From assembly GCF_008195825.1 (NCBI RefSeq), contig NZ_CP043329.1, positions 1-64,000 on the forward strand: a stretch of 64,000 nt of DNA. The letters are read 5' to 3'. The translations under genes were made by a program, and so were the position numbers. Below, piece after piece: positions 21,977 through 30,803 of the stretch. Under the pieces are notes generated by a model. The model had not been told where the DNA came from. It searched no databases and saw nothing but the letters and a program-made list of their open reading frames with translations. This DNA comes from Pedobacter aquae. Its GTDB lineage: Bacteria; Bacteroidota; Bacteroidia; Sphingobacteriales; Sphingobacteriaceae. Numbering within the stretch: position 1 is the first letter of the stretch; every line of letters begins with the position of its first letter.

Positions 21977-22360
21977 ATGAAAGTTTTACTCCTTTTAAGT
22001 GCGTTTTTACTGATAAATTTCAGCAATTCTTTTAGTAATGATAAAGAGAAAAATCTCATACAAAAGCAGGTAAGAGCTACCTATTATGCTAGTAAATTTG
22101 TTGGTAGAAAAACCAGTAGCGGGCAAGTTTACACTCATGATAAATTTACTGCGGCACACAAAACCCTACCTTTTGGTACCGAGGTTACAGTTGTAAATCC
22201 CAGAAATGGAAAATCTGTTGTAGTTGTTGTAAATGATAGAGGACCTTTTGGTAAAGGCTTAGCTATTGATTTATCACAATCTGCCGCAAGAGAGATTGGA
22301 ATTATAGGGCAGGGAATAGCTACTGTTGAAATTTCATACTCCTTACCAGAGGCAGAATAG
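21977..22360 (+). CDS. RlpA-like double-psi beta-barrel protein (first of two)
   Basis: A secreted double-psi beta-barrel protein related to RlpA septal lytic transglycosylases, acting on peptidoglycan. It has an N-terminal signal sequence (about 1-20), then the conserved features [36 protein letters not shown] and IDLSQSAAREIG. There is no SPOR domain, and at 127 residues it is the minimal barrel. The next gene, 13 nt on, encodes a close paralogue, so this is a tandem duplication. Whether it cuts glycan strands or has become non-catalytic cannot be told here. Confidence 0.9.
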   Translation: MKVLLLLSAFLLINFSNSFSNDKEKNLIQKQVRATYYASKFVGRKTSSGQVYTHDKFTAAHKTLPFGTEVTVVNPRNGKSVVVVVNDRGPFGKGLAIDLSQSAAREIGIIGQGIATVEISYSLPEAE

Positions 22361-22373
22361 AAATCTATAAAAA

Positions 22374-22730
22374 ATGAGATTATTAAAATTTGTATGCTTT
22401 TCTAGTGTACTAGGGTTGTTATATGCCTGTTCTCCAAAAGTTTCACAACAAGGTAAAGCATCATATTATGCTGATAAATTTGATGGAAGAAAAACCGCAA
22501 GCGGTGAAATATTTAGAAATCATAAATTAACAGCTGCTCATAAAACACTTCCTTTTGGTACAAAGGTTAAAGTAACCAATCTTAATAATGGTAAAACTGT
22601 TAAGGTAAGGGTAAATGATAGAGGGCCATTTGTAGCCGGCCGCATTATCGATTTATCTAAAAAGGCAGCAAAAAAGATAGATATAGATAAAGAAGGAGTT
22701 GCCAAAGTGAAAATTACCTACAAGAAATAA
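22374..22730 (+). CDS. RlpA-like double-psi beta-barrel lipoprotein (second of two)
   Basis: A 118-residue paralogue of the preceding gene with the same blocks ([46 protein letters not shown]). Unlike the first copy it ends its leader with a lipobox (LLYAC, Cys19), so it should be lipid-anchored. The pair therefore consists of one predicted soluble and one lipid-anchored barrel. It converges on the ABC exporter gene with only 6 bp between the two stops. Confidence 0.9.
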   Translation: MRLLKFVCFSSVLGLLYACSPKVSQQGKASYYADKFDGRKTASGEIFRNHKLTAAHKTLPFGTKVKVTNLNNGKTVKVRVNDRGPFVAGRIIDLSKKAAKKIDIDKEGVAKVKITYKK

Positions 22731-22736
22731 AATCGC

Positions 22737-24521
22737 TTATTTTTCTATTCCACTAGAGTTAAATTGCAAATCGTATAGGTTTTTGTAATAACCATTTAGC
22801 CTGAGTAATTCTTGGTGAGTACCCATTTCTTTAATCTCACCATGGTCTAAAACAATAATTCTATCAGCGTTTTGTATGGTTGATAATCGATGCGCAATCA
22901 CAATAGAAGTTCTTCCTAGCATCAGTTTTTCTATAGCTTGTTGAATTAAAATTTCTGTTTCGGTATCTACAGAAGAAGTGGCTTCGTCTAAAACTAAAAT
23001 CTTTGGGTCGTAAACTAAGGCTCTAATAAATGAAATTAACTGTGCCTGCCCAGAAGATAAAGTAGCGCCTCTTTCTTGCACCTGATAATCATAACCTCCG
23101 GGTAAACGCATAATAAAATCATGAGCACCAACATCTTTTGCTGCTGCTATAATTTTTTGTCTACTGATAGCCGGATTTTTTAGGGTGATGTTATTTGCAA
23201 TGGTATCAGAAAATAAAAACACATCTTGCAATACTGTAGCTATTTGATTTCTTAAGAATGTAAGCTCAAAATCTTTGATGTTAATGCCATCTATCTTAAC
23301 ACTTCCTTTACTTATTTCATAAAATCTATTTAAGATATTAATGGTAGAAGATTTTCCAGCTCCTGTTGCACCTACTAGCGCTAAAGTTTCTCCTTCTTTA
23401 ACCCCGAAAGAAATGTTCTTTAATATCCAATCTTCATCCTTAATGGTAGCTTGACTTTGTTGATAAGAAAACCAAACATTTTTAAACTCAATTTCTCCTT
23501 TTAAGCTTTGTGGCGATAGTTTACCCTCGTTAACGGTTTGCTCTTGGGTATCTAAAACTTTAAAAATTCTATCGGCACCAACCATACCCATTTGTAAAGT
23601 GTTAAACTTATCTGCCAGTTCTCTGATAGGCCTAAACAACATGTTAACATACATGATGAAGGCTACTACAACTCCGGCAGAAATTTCATTATTAAGAATA
23701 CTTTTAGAGCCATACCAAACCAATAAGCCAATAGAAAGGGCAGAAATAATCTCTACTACCGGAAAAAATATGGAATAATACCAGTTAGAACGGATATGAG
23801 CATCGCGGTGAACCGCATTGATTGCTTTAAATTTTTTATATTCTTGGTCTTCTCTAGCAAAATATCTGATGATACTGATACCGCTAATGTGTTCTTGTAA
23901 GAAAGTATTGAGTTGTGCTACCTGAGTTCTAACATCCTGAAAAGCAGATTTTATAGCTTCTTTGAAGATATAAGTTGCTAGCATCAATAACGGCATCGGA
24001 ATTAAAACTATCAAAGTAAGTTTCCAATCGGTATATAACATCACCCCGATAATGGTTACCAGCTGTAAAATGTCTCCAATAATAACAATTAAACCTTCAG
24101 AAAAAATATCGGCAATGGTTTCTAAATCAGATACAGTACGGGTTATGAGTTGCCCTAGTGGAGTTTTATCAAAATATTTTAATCTGAGTTGGGTTATATG
24201 GTTAAAAACATCTTTCCTTAAATCTTTAATTACCGATTGCCCTAGCGTATTGGTTAAAAAAGTATGGTAATATTGAATAATGGTTTGTATAATTAATAAA
24301 GCAACCAAAATCATGGTCATGTTTATCAATCCTGATTTATTATCGAAAAGAATAAAATCGTCAACAGTTTTTTGAATAAGGAGAGGCCTTAACGGAGCAA
24401 CAATGGCCAAACTAAGTGTTAGAAAAATAGCTAAATAAAAAAGTCTTTTATATGGGTTTGTGTATTTAAAAAGCCTTCTTAATAAGCTCCAGTCGTAAGT
24501 TTTTCCGGTTACCTCTGCCAT
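22737..24521 (-). CDS. ABC transporter, fused permease/ATPase (MsbA/MdlB-like)
   Basis: A half-transporter of exporter type that would form a dimer in the inner membrane and export lipids or drugs. Of its 594 residues the first ~310 carry six predicted membrane segments, and the rest is the ATPase: Walker A GATGAGKS at 384-391, signature LSSGQ at 488-492 (Ser replaces the usual second Gly) and Walker B ILVLDE at 508-513. Its ATG overlaps the stop of truA by one base (TAATG on the minus strand), indicating translational coupling. Substrate unknown. Confidence 0.92.
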   Translation of the reverse strand: MAEVTGKTYDWSLLRRLFKYTNPYKRLFYLAIFLTLSLAIVAPLRPLLIQKTVDDFILFDNKSGLINMTMILVALLIIQTIIQYYHTFLTNTLGQSVIKDLRKDVFNHITQLRLKYFDKTPLGQLITRTVSDLETIADIFSEGLIVIIGDILQLVTIIGVMLYTDWKLTLIVLIPMPLLMLATYIFKEAIKSAFQDVRTQVAQLNTFLQEHISGISIIRYFAREDQEYKKFKAINAVHRDAHIRSNWYYSIFFPVVEIISALSIGLLVWYGSKSILNNEISAGVVVAFIMYVNMLFRPIRELADKFNTLQMGMVGADRIFKVLDTQEQTVNEGKLSPQSLKGEIEFKNVWFSYQQSQATIKDEDWILKNISFGVKEGETLALVGATGAGKSSTINILNRFYEISKGSVKIDGINIKDFELTFLRNQIATVLQDVFLFSDTIANNITLKNPAISRQKIIAAAKDVGAHDFIMRLPGGYDYQVQERGATLSSGQAQLISFIRALVYDPKILVLDEATSSVDTETEILIQQAIEKLMLGRTSIVIAHRLSTIQNADRIIVLDHGEIKEMGTHQELLRLNGYYKNLYDLQFNSSGIEK

Positions 24522-25300
24522 TATTTTTCTTCTTCTACTGCCCTCATGATGTATGGATAATTAACCTCGGTTAAGAAAAGCCCGCAGGCAGGAACAGAAG
24601 CACCAGCGGCAGATCTGTTCTTACTCTCTATAACCTCACGCATATAGTCGGGCGAGAATTTCCCTCTTCCAATATCAGTTAAAGTGCCTACAATAGCTCT
24701 TACCATGTTTCTTAAAAATCTATTTGCTGTAATATGGAAGATAATCCCATCCGCAGTTACTTCCCATTCTGCTCTTGAAACTAAGCAGTTATTAGTAAAA
24801 TTATCGGCATTTGACTTGCAAAATGCACCAAAATCTTCATATTCTAAAAGATATGCCGCTGCAATATTCATTGCTTTAATATCTAAACTTTCTTTTACAA
24901 GCCAGCTGGTGTGAGTTTTAAAAGGATTTTTATTAAAATGAATATGGTATTGATAAGACCTAAACGTTGCATCAAAACGAGCATGCGCATCTGGCGCTAC
25001 TGGATAGATATGATGAACGGCAATATCATAAGGTAAAAGAGAATTTATACTTCTTAAGAATTTAAGCTCTTGATTTTCTAAATCTATGATGCTACAATCA
25101 AAATGTGCGAAAAATTGAGTGGCATGTACACCAGTATCTGTTCTACCGCAGCCTAAAGTTTCTATTTTGCTTTTAAAATAGATACTTAAAGCTTCATCAA
25201 TTTTTTGCTGAACAGTAATGGCGTTTGGTTGAGTTTGCCAACCATGATAGTTTCCTCCATGGTAGCTCAACTCTAGAAAATATCTATTAACTTGATGCAC
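24521..25300 (-). CDS. truA: tRNA pseudouridine(38-40) synthase TruA
   Basis: Isomerises uridines 38-40 in the tRNA anticodon stem-loop. The 259-residue product has the catalytic motif GCGRTDTGVHA with Asp55, the N-terminal ELSYHGGNYHGWQ block and the C-terminal FLRNMVRAIVGTL. The start appears to be a GTG at 25298-25300 (MHQVNRYFLEL), since no in-frame ATG lies nearby. It is the first gene of a two-gene unit with the ABC exporter, linked by a one-base overlap. Confidence 0.95.
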   Translation of the reverse strand: MHQVNRYFLELSYHGGNYHGWQTQPNAITVQQKIDEALSIYFKSKIETLGCGRTDTGVHATQFFAHFDCSIIDLENQELKFLRSINSLLPYDIAVHHIYPVAPDAHARFDATFRSYQYHIHFNKNPFKTHTSWLVKESLDIKAMNIAAAYLLEYEDFGAFCKSNADNFTNNCLVSRAEWEVTADGIIFHITANRFLRNMVRAIVGTLTDIGRGKFSPDYMREVIESKNRSAAGASVPACGLFLTEVNYPYIMRAVEEEK

Positions 25301-25397
25301 CTTGCAAATTTAATCTAATTAAGCGTATCATTTTAGTTGAACTGGCAACATTTATGTAATTTCTTTTATAAACAATTTTAATAAGGCCAGATGTTTT

Positions 25398-25405
25398 TAC
25401 ATTTG
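25398..25405 (+). promoter_or_regulatory. -7 element of the DUF4293 gene
   Basis: TACATTTG is a perfect TAnnTTTG, 27 nt before the ATG at 25433. No clear -33 element is visible. Confidence 0.6.
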
Positions 25406-25432
25406 CTTAATTATTTATTTTAAAAAAATATC

Positions 25433-25894
25433 ATGATACAAAGAATACAATCTGTTTATTTTTTCTTGGCTTCTTTAGCTCTTGCTGCTTTATTTATGTT
25501 TCCAATAGCTACCGTGTTTGAAACCGGTGGAGCAAAAAAAATAAGTGTTACCGGTGTAAGCCAAACTATTGATGGTAATGTAGTGCAAACAGAAAACTTT
25601 TTATTGCTAACCATTATTACCGCTTTATTGGCTTTAAATTCATTGGTGTTGATATTTCTTTACAAAAACAGAAAGCAGCAAATGATATTTACTTATATAC
25701 ATGTAGTTGTTGTTATTGCTTATAGCTTTTGGCTATCGCAAACAGTTAAAAATGCTACAATAGCAATATTAGAAATAGGAGATTACGGTATTGGTGCAGG
25801 TTTATCATCTATAGCAGTTTTATTTTTGGTGCTAGCAGTAAAGGGAATTAAGAGGGATGATAAGCTAATAAAATCTGCAGATAGATTAAGATAG
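25433..25894 (+). CDS. DUF4293 family membrane protein
   Basis: A 153-residue integral membrane protein with four predicted membrane segments (about 9-25, 59-78, 86-102 and 119-137) and a basic C-terminus. It begins MIQRIQSVYFFLA, the typical start of the Bacteroidota-specific DUF4293 family. In relatives it often lies close to truA, as here, but no function is established. It is transcribed alone, with its own -7 element and a terminator after it. Confidence 0.88.
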   Translation: MIQRIQSVYFFLASLALAALFMFPIATVFETGGAKKISVTGVSQTIDGNVVQTENFLLLTIITALLALNSLVLIFLYKNRKQQMIFTYIHVVVVIAYSFWLSQTVKNATIAILEIGDYGIGAGLSSIAVLFLVLAVKGIKRDDKLIKSADRLR

Positions 25895-25916
25895 TTTTTA
25901 TAGATTATAAAGATTT

Positions 25917-25953
25917 AAAAAGCTGGCTCATGAATATTGAACCAGCTTTTTTG
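25917..25953. terminator. Bidirectional terminator between convergent genes
   Basis: AAAAAGCTGG-TCA pairs with TGA-CCAGCTTTTT, with one mismatch, and has A and T tracts on both sides. It can serve the DUF4293 gene and the convergent small membrane protein gene. Confidence 0.88.
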
Positions 25954-25954
25954 T

Positions 25955-26245
25955 TTAAAGATTTTCTGCAACCAAAACAGGTTCAGGACCTTTTGGCTCA
26001 TGTTCAAGTTTTTCTGAAATAGCGCAATAGCCAGATACTCCTCTGTTAAGCAAGGTATAACCTAATGTTAATTCTGTAGCCGCAATAAATGGATGAGAAA
26101 AGATATTTCTTAAGCCTTTAAGGGCGATATAAGTTCCTCCGGCTATAGAAAGTATTCTTTCTGTTTTACTCAAATTTGTATTGATGTTTTCTTTTAATAA
26201 AGAATCTTCTAAAGTATTCTTTAATTGTTCTACGGTGTTTATCAT
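25955..26245 (-). CDS. Small YgaP/DUF2892-like membrane protein
   Basis: A 96-residue protein with a polar N-terminal helix (1-28) and two predicted membrane segments (about 31-50 and 52-70), followed by the segment LLNRGVSGYCAISEKLE. That last block resembles the RGxTGxCPLY region of YgaP-type DUF2892 proteins. The two small membrane proteins of the TlpA operon are related in type. Role unknown. Confidence 0.72.
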   Translation of the reverse strand: MINTVEQLKNTLEDSLLKENINTNLSKTERILSIAGGTYIALKGLRNIFSHPFIAATELTLGYTLLNRGVSGYCAISEKLEHEPKGPEPVLVAENL

Positions 26246-26483
26246 ATGAAGATGTGTTTTTGTTTAGAAATACAATTATAATGCCTAAGAAGATTTGATA
26301 CTTGTTGGTTTTTGTATGAAATATGAGTAGGTGTTTAAGTTTTTAAGTGTGTTTTCTTTGTAATCAGCAGTTTATTTTGTTGAGATTAAATATATAGCTA
26401 TAAATTGTTGATAATTTCATATAAAATTAATGTTTTCTCTTTATATTTAGCATCAACTACTCAAACTCTCAAATTTTAAACAA

Positions 26484-27752
26484 ATGAAAAAAATTTTACT
26501 CTTTTTATTGGGGTTATCAAACTCTGTATTGGCCCAAACAACTATATTTTCACAAGATTTTAGTTCTTCTGCTGTGGTAGCAGATTATGTAAGTGCAACG
26601 CCTAATAGCGGGCAGTTTAATGCTATTGGTGCTCCTTCTGGAGCTAATAATAACATTAATATTACCAACTCTAAGTTAAATTTTACTAGAGGATCAGCTA
26701 GTGGTGGTGGTGGCACTTTTTCAAGAACTACAGATTTTTCTCCAGTTCCTTCCATTATAATTTATAAATTCGATTTAGAGGTTACTAATAATTTATTAGG
26801 TATTACTACAGCTGCTGTATTTCAAGTAGGTTCTGGCTTTGGTACAGCAAATGGTGCAGAGGCAAACGCAAGTGTTCATTCTAGAATTGGGATTGGTATT
26901 ACGGATACTCCAGGAGAATTTAGAGTTAGAAATATAGGAGACTTAGTAAATGGTTCGGTAATTCACACAGGTAGTAAAACTATCACTTGGGTAGTTAATA
27001 ATTCCTCATCCACTTATACATATGTAGCTCCTAATGGTAGTTCAGAGACAGTTGCTCCTGATACATGGGATTTATTTGTAGGTACATTAAAAGAATTTAA
27101 TGATAATTCTGCTCAAACAGCATCACAAGTTTTATCCGATTTAAAATTTTCTTTTGTAGACGGGTTAGCAACAATATCTTTAGATAATATCAGTATAGAA
27201 TCAGTCACTCCCCTCCCCATCCAACTATCCTCTTTCACCGCACAAGCTATTGATAAAACTATTTTATTAAACTGGGAAACTTTATCAGAAACTAACAATG
27301 CATTTTTTGAAATTGAAAGATCAATAGATGGAAAAACGTTCACCAAAATTGGTTCAAAGGATGGTTCTGGAACTACTACAGCCTTAACCAAATACCGTTT
27401 TGTAGATGAAAATCCTGTGCCAGGTACTAACTATTATAGGTTAAAGCAAATAGATTTTGATGGAAAAAGTGAAACGTCAGCTGTTAAATCAGCAATATCC
27501 AATATACCTTTTGCTACTTTAAGTATTTTACAAGGATCTAATTTAGTGACTGCTCAGGTATTATCTCCCGTAAAGGAAAAAGCGAAATTAAGTTTATTTG
27601 ATGTAGGAGGTAAGGTTTTGGCTCAGCAAGAAATCTTAATAGAAAAAGGTTTGAATCAGTTTGAGTTCAATCAAAACTTAGTTAGCGGGGTGTATTTCTT
27701 TAAGCTAACAAGTGCTTCAAGTCATATCAACACTAAATTTGTAAAGCCATAA
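26484..27752 (+). CDS. T9SS cargo protein with C-terminal sorting domain
   Basis: A secreted protein predicted to cross the inner membrane by a signal peptide (about 1-18, ending LAQ) and the outer membrane by the type IX secretion system. Residues about 19-240 form a beta-rich domain of unknown function. A conserved linker LPIQLSSFTAQ near 246-256 starts a fibronectin-like module with WETLSETNNAFFEIERS and YYRLKQIDFDGK. The last ~75 residues, ending GVYFFKLTSASSHINTKFVKP-like strands, are a type A sorting domain. Codon use changes abruptly to C-ending codons around 27205-27245, where the module begins, which hints at module transfer. Confidence 0.85.
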   Translation: MKKILLFLLGLSNSVLAQTTIFSQDFSSSAVVADYVSATPNSGQFNAIGAPSGANNNINITNSKLNFTRGSASGGGGTFSRTTDFSPVPSIIIYKFDLEVTNNLLGITTAAVFQVGSGFGTANGAEANASVHSRIGIGITDTPGEFRVRNIGDLVNGSVIHTGSKTITWVVNNSSSTYTYVAPNGSSETVAPDTWDLFVGTLKEFNDNSAQTASQVLSDLKFSFVDGLATISLDNISIESVTPLPIQLSSFTAQAIDKTILLNWETLSETNNAFFEIERSIDGKTFTKIGSKDGSGTTTALTKYRFVDENPVPGTNYYRLKQIDFDGKSETSAVKSAISNIPFATLSILQGSNLVTAQVLSPVKEKAKLSLFDVGGKVLAQQEILIEKGLNQFEFNQNLVSGVYFFKLTSASSHINTKFVKP

Positions 27753-27764
27753 ACGTATGAATTT

Positions 27765-27800
27765 GCCTGATATGCAAAAGCTATATCAGGCATGTTTTGC
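27765..27800 (+). terminator. Terminator of the T9SS cargo gene
   Basis: GCCTGATAT (27765-27773) pairs perfectly with ATATCAGGC (27783-27791), then a T-rich stretch. That stretch overlaps the -33 element of the next promoter. Confidence 0.8.
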
Positions 27801-27827
27801 TTTTCAGGTATAAATATTGTACCTTTG
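27796..27827 (+). promoter_or_regulatory. Promoter of the DEAD-box helicase gene
   Basis: TTTG (27796-27799), a 20-nt spacer and TACCTTTG (27820-27827) form a full-consensus Bacteroidota promoter 39 nt before the ATG. Confidence 0.87.
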
Positions 27828-27866
27828 CACTTTATTTGGCAATGTTGCCATATTTTATAAATTATC

Positions 27867-29723
27867 ATGAACCCATTCAATGAATTGGGGATACGACATG
27901 ATATTGTTAATGCGATAACTGAGTTAGGTTTTACCAACCCAACTCCAATCCAGGAAAGTGCCATTCCAGTTTTGTTATCAGGCAGCAACGATTTTGTCGG
28001 ATTAGCCCAAACAGGAACAGGAAAGACAGCCGCATTTGGCCTTCCTTTATTAGAACTGATCGACTACAGTAAAAATCACCCACAAGCACTTATTCTTTGC
28101 CCAACACGTGAACTTTGCTTACAAATCAGTAACGATTTAAAAAATTATTCTAAAAACCTTCCTAATGTTAATATAGTTGCAGTTTACGGTGGTGCAAACA
28201 TCGTAAACCAATTAAGAGACATTAAAAGAGGCGTACAAATTGTGGTGGCAACACCTGGTCGTATGCTAGACATCCTTAACAGAAAAGCTATTGATTTCTC
28301 TCAAGTGAAATATGTAGTTTTAGATGAAGCAGATGAGATGTTAAACATGGGTTTTCAGGATGATATTAACGATATCCTTTCTACAACCCCAGACACCAAG
28401 AAAACGTGGTTGTTTTCTGCTACTATGCCTAAAGAGGTTAGAGCAATTGCTAATAATTACATGACCAACCCACATGAGTTAACCATGGGGACAAAAAACA
28501 CTGGTAATGTTAATATTGAGCATGAGTATTACATTGTTAAAGCTAGAGATAAATACGCAGCTTTTAAACGTATTGTAGATTTTAACCCAGAGATTTTTGG
28601 TATTGTATTTTGTCGTACTAAAATAGAAACTCAAGAAATTGCAGAATCTTTAGTAAAAGATGGTTACAATGCAGATTCTTTACACGGAGATTTATCTCAA
28701 CAACAGCGTGATAAAGTAATGAAGCGTTACCGCGATAGAAGTTTGCAATTATTAATTGCTACTGATGTTGCTGCCCGTGGTATTGATGTTAGCGATGTTA
28801 CACACGTTATCAACTATTCTTTACCTGATGAGATAGAAAACTATACACACAGAAGTGGTAGAACAGGAAGAGCTGGTAAAACAGGTATTTCTATTGCCAT
28901 TATCAATTCAAAAGAATTATATAAAATACGCCAAATAGAAAAAGTAATTGGTAAGCAATTTACAAAAGCAGAAATTCCAACTGGTTTTGATGTTGTTGAG
29001 AAACAATTATTTGGTTTGGTACATAAAGTTCATAATGTAGAAGTTAATGATTCTCAAATAGAACAATACCTTCCTAGGATTATGGACGAGTTTAAGGATT
29101 TAACTAAAGAAGACGTTATTAAACGTTTCGCATCTTTAGAGTTTAACAGATTCTTAGATTATTACAAAAATGCTCCAGATTTAAATACTGCTTCAGATGA
29201 GCGTGGCGGTAGAGAAAGAGATGGCGGCAGAGCAGGACAAAGTGGATTTACACGTTTGTTTATCAACCTTGGCTCTGTTGATGATTTTACAAGAGGAGAT
29301 CTTTTAGGTTATATCTGTAATAATGCAGGTATAAGCGGCAAATCTGTTGGTAAAATAGATATGAAAGGTGTTTTCTCTTTCTTTGAAGTAGAAAATGAAA
29401 TTGCAGAGAAAGTAATTGAAGGCTTCAAAAAAGTAGATTTCCACGGTAGAGATGTACGAATTGAAGTTTCTGGAGAAGGAAAAAGTGAGAGAAGAGGCGG
29501 CGGCGGCGGTGGTAGTCGTGGTGGAGACAGAGAGAGAAAAAGCTATGGCGGTGGCGGTAGCAGAAGTGGTGGCGGCGAGCGAAGAGAAAGAAGTGATAGA
29601 GGAGGAGAAAGAAGCAGCGGCGGCGGCGGATTTAGAGATTTTTCTGGCAAAAGAAAAGAAGGTGGAAGCGGTAGTGGCGGAGAAAGAAGACCTTCTAGCG
29701 GAGAAAGAAAAAGAAGATATTAA
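27867..29723 (+). CDS. DEAD-box RNA helicase with DbpA-like RNA-binding domain and Gly/Arg-rich tail
   Basis: An ATP-dependent RNA helicase, probably acting in ribosome assembly, RNA decay or cold adaptation. Motifs: Q-motif PTPIQE at 25-30, Walker A AQTGTGKT at 47-54, PTREL at 79-83, DEAD at 153-156, SATMP, and HRSGRTGRAG in the second RecA domain. Residues about 460-535 match the DbpA RNA-binding domain. The last ~75 residues are a low-complexity Gly/Arg/Ser tail of RGG type. The tail's GGC/GGT-rich DNA produces long open frames on both strands that are not genes. Promoter and terminator make it monocistronic. Confidence 0.94.
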   Translation: MNPFNELGIRHDIVNAITELGFTNPTPIQESAIPVLLSGSNDFVGLAQTGTGKTAAFGLPLLELIDYSKNHPQALILCPTRELCLQISNDLKNYSKNLPNVNIVAVYGGANIVNQLRDIKRGVQIVVATPGRMLDILNRKAIDFSQVKYVVLDEADEMLNMGFQDDINDILSTTPDTKKTWLFSATMPKEVRAIANNYMTNPHELTMGTKNTGNVNIEHEYYIVKARDKYAAFKRIVDFNPEIFGIVFCRTKIETQEIAESLVKDGYNADSLHGDLSQQQRDKVMKRYRDRSLQLLIATDVAARGIDVSDVTHVINYSLPDEIENYTHRSGRTGRAGKTGISIAIINSKELYKIRQIEKVIGKQFTKAEIPTGFDVVEKQLFGLVHKVHNVEVNDSQIEQYLPRIMDEFKDLTKEDVIKRFASLEFNRFLDYYKNAPDLNTASDERGGRERDGGRAGQSGFTRLFINLGSVDDFTRGDLLGYICNNAGISGKSVGKIDMKGVFSFFEVENEIAEKVIEGFKKVDFHGRDVRIEVSGEGKSERRGGGGGGSRGGDRERKSYGGGGSRSGGGERRERSDRGGERSSGGGGFRDFSGKRKEGGSGSGGERRPSSGERKRRY

Positions 29724-29760
29724 GATTAATATTATCACATAAATTTTAAAATTTAATAGT

Positions 29761-29796
29761 AAAAGGTATTCTTCAACAAGAATGCCTTTTGCTTTT
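29761..29796 (+). terminator. Terminator of the DEAD-box helicase gene
   Basis: AAAAGG-ATTCTT pairs with AAGAAT-CCTTTT around a 4-nt loop (one wobble pair), followed by a T-rich tract. Confidence 0.85.
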
Positions 29797-29861
29797 TATA
29801 AGGTTTGTATGCTTATCAAAAAAAAAATGATAATTTCACGCCTTTATCTTAATCAAATAAA

Positions 29862-30605
29862 ATGAAGTTATTACAAGGAAAAACCGCATTAATTACCGGT
29901 GCGTCTAAAGGAATAGGAAAAAGAATTGCAGAGAAATTTGCAGAGCAAGGTGCAAATGTTGCTTTTACATATTTATCATCAGTAGAAAAAGGCGAAGCTT
30001 TAGAAAAAGAATTGCAGCAATATGGTACCCAAATAAAAGGTTACCGTTCTGATGCTTCAAAGTTTGCCGAGGCAGAGCAATTGATTAATGCTATTGTTGC
30101 TGATTTTGGTACTATAGATATTGTTGTAAACAATGCGGGTATCACTAAAGATGGTTTATTAATGCGTATGTCTGAAGAAAATTGGGATGATGTATTAGAA
30201 GTTAACCTAAAATCAATTTTTAATACCACAAAAGCAGCATCAAAAATTATGATGAAAAACCGTCATGGTGTTTTTATTAATATGAGTTCTGTAGTTGGTG
30301 TACAAGGAAATGCTGGTCAGTCTAATTATGCAGCATCTAAAGCTGGTATTATAGGTTTTTCTAAATCAATAGCTAAAGAATTAGGTTCAAGAAATATCAG
30401 AACCAATGTTGTGGCTCCGGGTTTTATCAGAACAGAAATGACAGCTGTTTTAGATCCAAAAGTTGTAGAAGGATGGGAAAAAGATATTCCTTTGAAGAGG
30501 GCAGGTGAAACAGATGACGTAGCTAATGTTTGTGTTTTCTTAGCTTCAGATATGAGTGCTTACGTAAACGGCCAGGTAATTTCTGTTTGTGGTGGTATGC
30601 TGTAG
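29862..30605 (+). CDS. fabG: 3-oxoacyl-[acyl-carrier-protein] reductase (FabG-type SDR)
   Basis: A short-chain dehydrogenase that reduces 3-oxoacyl-ACP with NADPH in fatty acid elongation. The 247-residue product has the cofactor loop TGASKGIG at 12-19, NNAG at 90-93 and the catalytic Ser142, Tyr156 and Lys160 (NYAASK). The C-terminal block YVNGQVISVCGGM is typical of FabG. It is not near other fatty acid synthesis genes, so a related 3-oxoacyl reductase role outside the main pathway cannot be excluded. Confidence 0.88.
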   Translation: MKLLQGKTALITGASKGIGKRIAEKFAEQGANVAFTYLSSVEKGEALEKELQQYGTQIKGYRSDASKFAEAEQLINAIVADFGTIDIVVNNAGITKDGLLMRMSEENWDDVLEVNLKSIFNTTKAASKIMMKNRHGVFINMSSVVGVQGNAGQSNYAASKAGIIGFSKSIAKELGSRNIRTNVVAPGFIRTEMTAVLDPKVVEGWEKDIPLKRAGETDDVANVCVFLASDMSAYVNGQVISVCGGML

Positions 30606-30655
30606 GAAGTTATAAGTATAATGTAAAAAGTTATAAGTTTAAAGTTATAAGTAGA
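30606..30655. repeat. Degenerate short tandem repeat after fabG
   Basis: Three copies of an AAGTTATAAGT-like unit lie directly after the fabG stop, separated by 8-10 nt. A similar degenerate stretch (GTTTAAGTTGAAAG and relatives) follows gpsA near 20388-20425. Confidence 0.7.
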
Positions 30656-30682
30656 AAATATTAAGCTGTTATAAGCTTTCAG

Positions 30683-30717
30683 AAAAATCTCTAGCAAGTA
30701 GTTAGGGATTTTTTTAT
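30683..30717 (+). terminator. Terminator of fabG
   Basis: AAAATC-CT pairs with AG-GATTTT around an 11-nt loop and leads into a T tract. Confidence 0.75.
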
Positions 30718-30734
30718 TTTAAAATTTGGGCTAA

Positions 30735-30779
30735 AGTGACTTATGTCACCTAAATCCAAGTGCTATTATTTCATATTTG
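30735..30779 (+). promoter_or_regulatory. Crp/Fnr-like operator and promoter of the TlpA operon
   Basis: GTGAC-TTAT-GTCAC (30736-30749) is a perfect palindrome with the GTGA-N6-TCAC spacing of Crp/Fnr-family sites. CATATTTG (30772-30779) is a one-mismatch -7 element. The palindrome centre lies about 42-43 nt upstream of the predicted start, the usual place for a class II activator site, and no -33 TTTG is present, which fits activator dependence. Confidence 0.65.
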
Positions 30780-30803
30780 TTATAAGATTAAAGAAACAGG
30801 TTT

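Noticed and set aside
29304-29742. Open frames on both strands over the 3' end of the DEAD-box helicase gene
   Set aside because: They are low-complexity translations of the GGC/GGT/AGA-rich region that encodes the Gly/Arg tail; the helicase frame alone has domain support.
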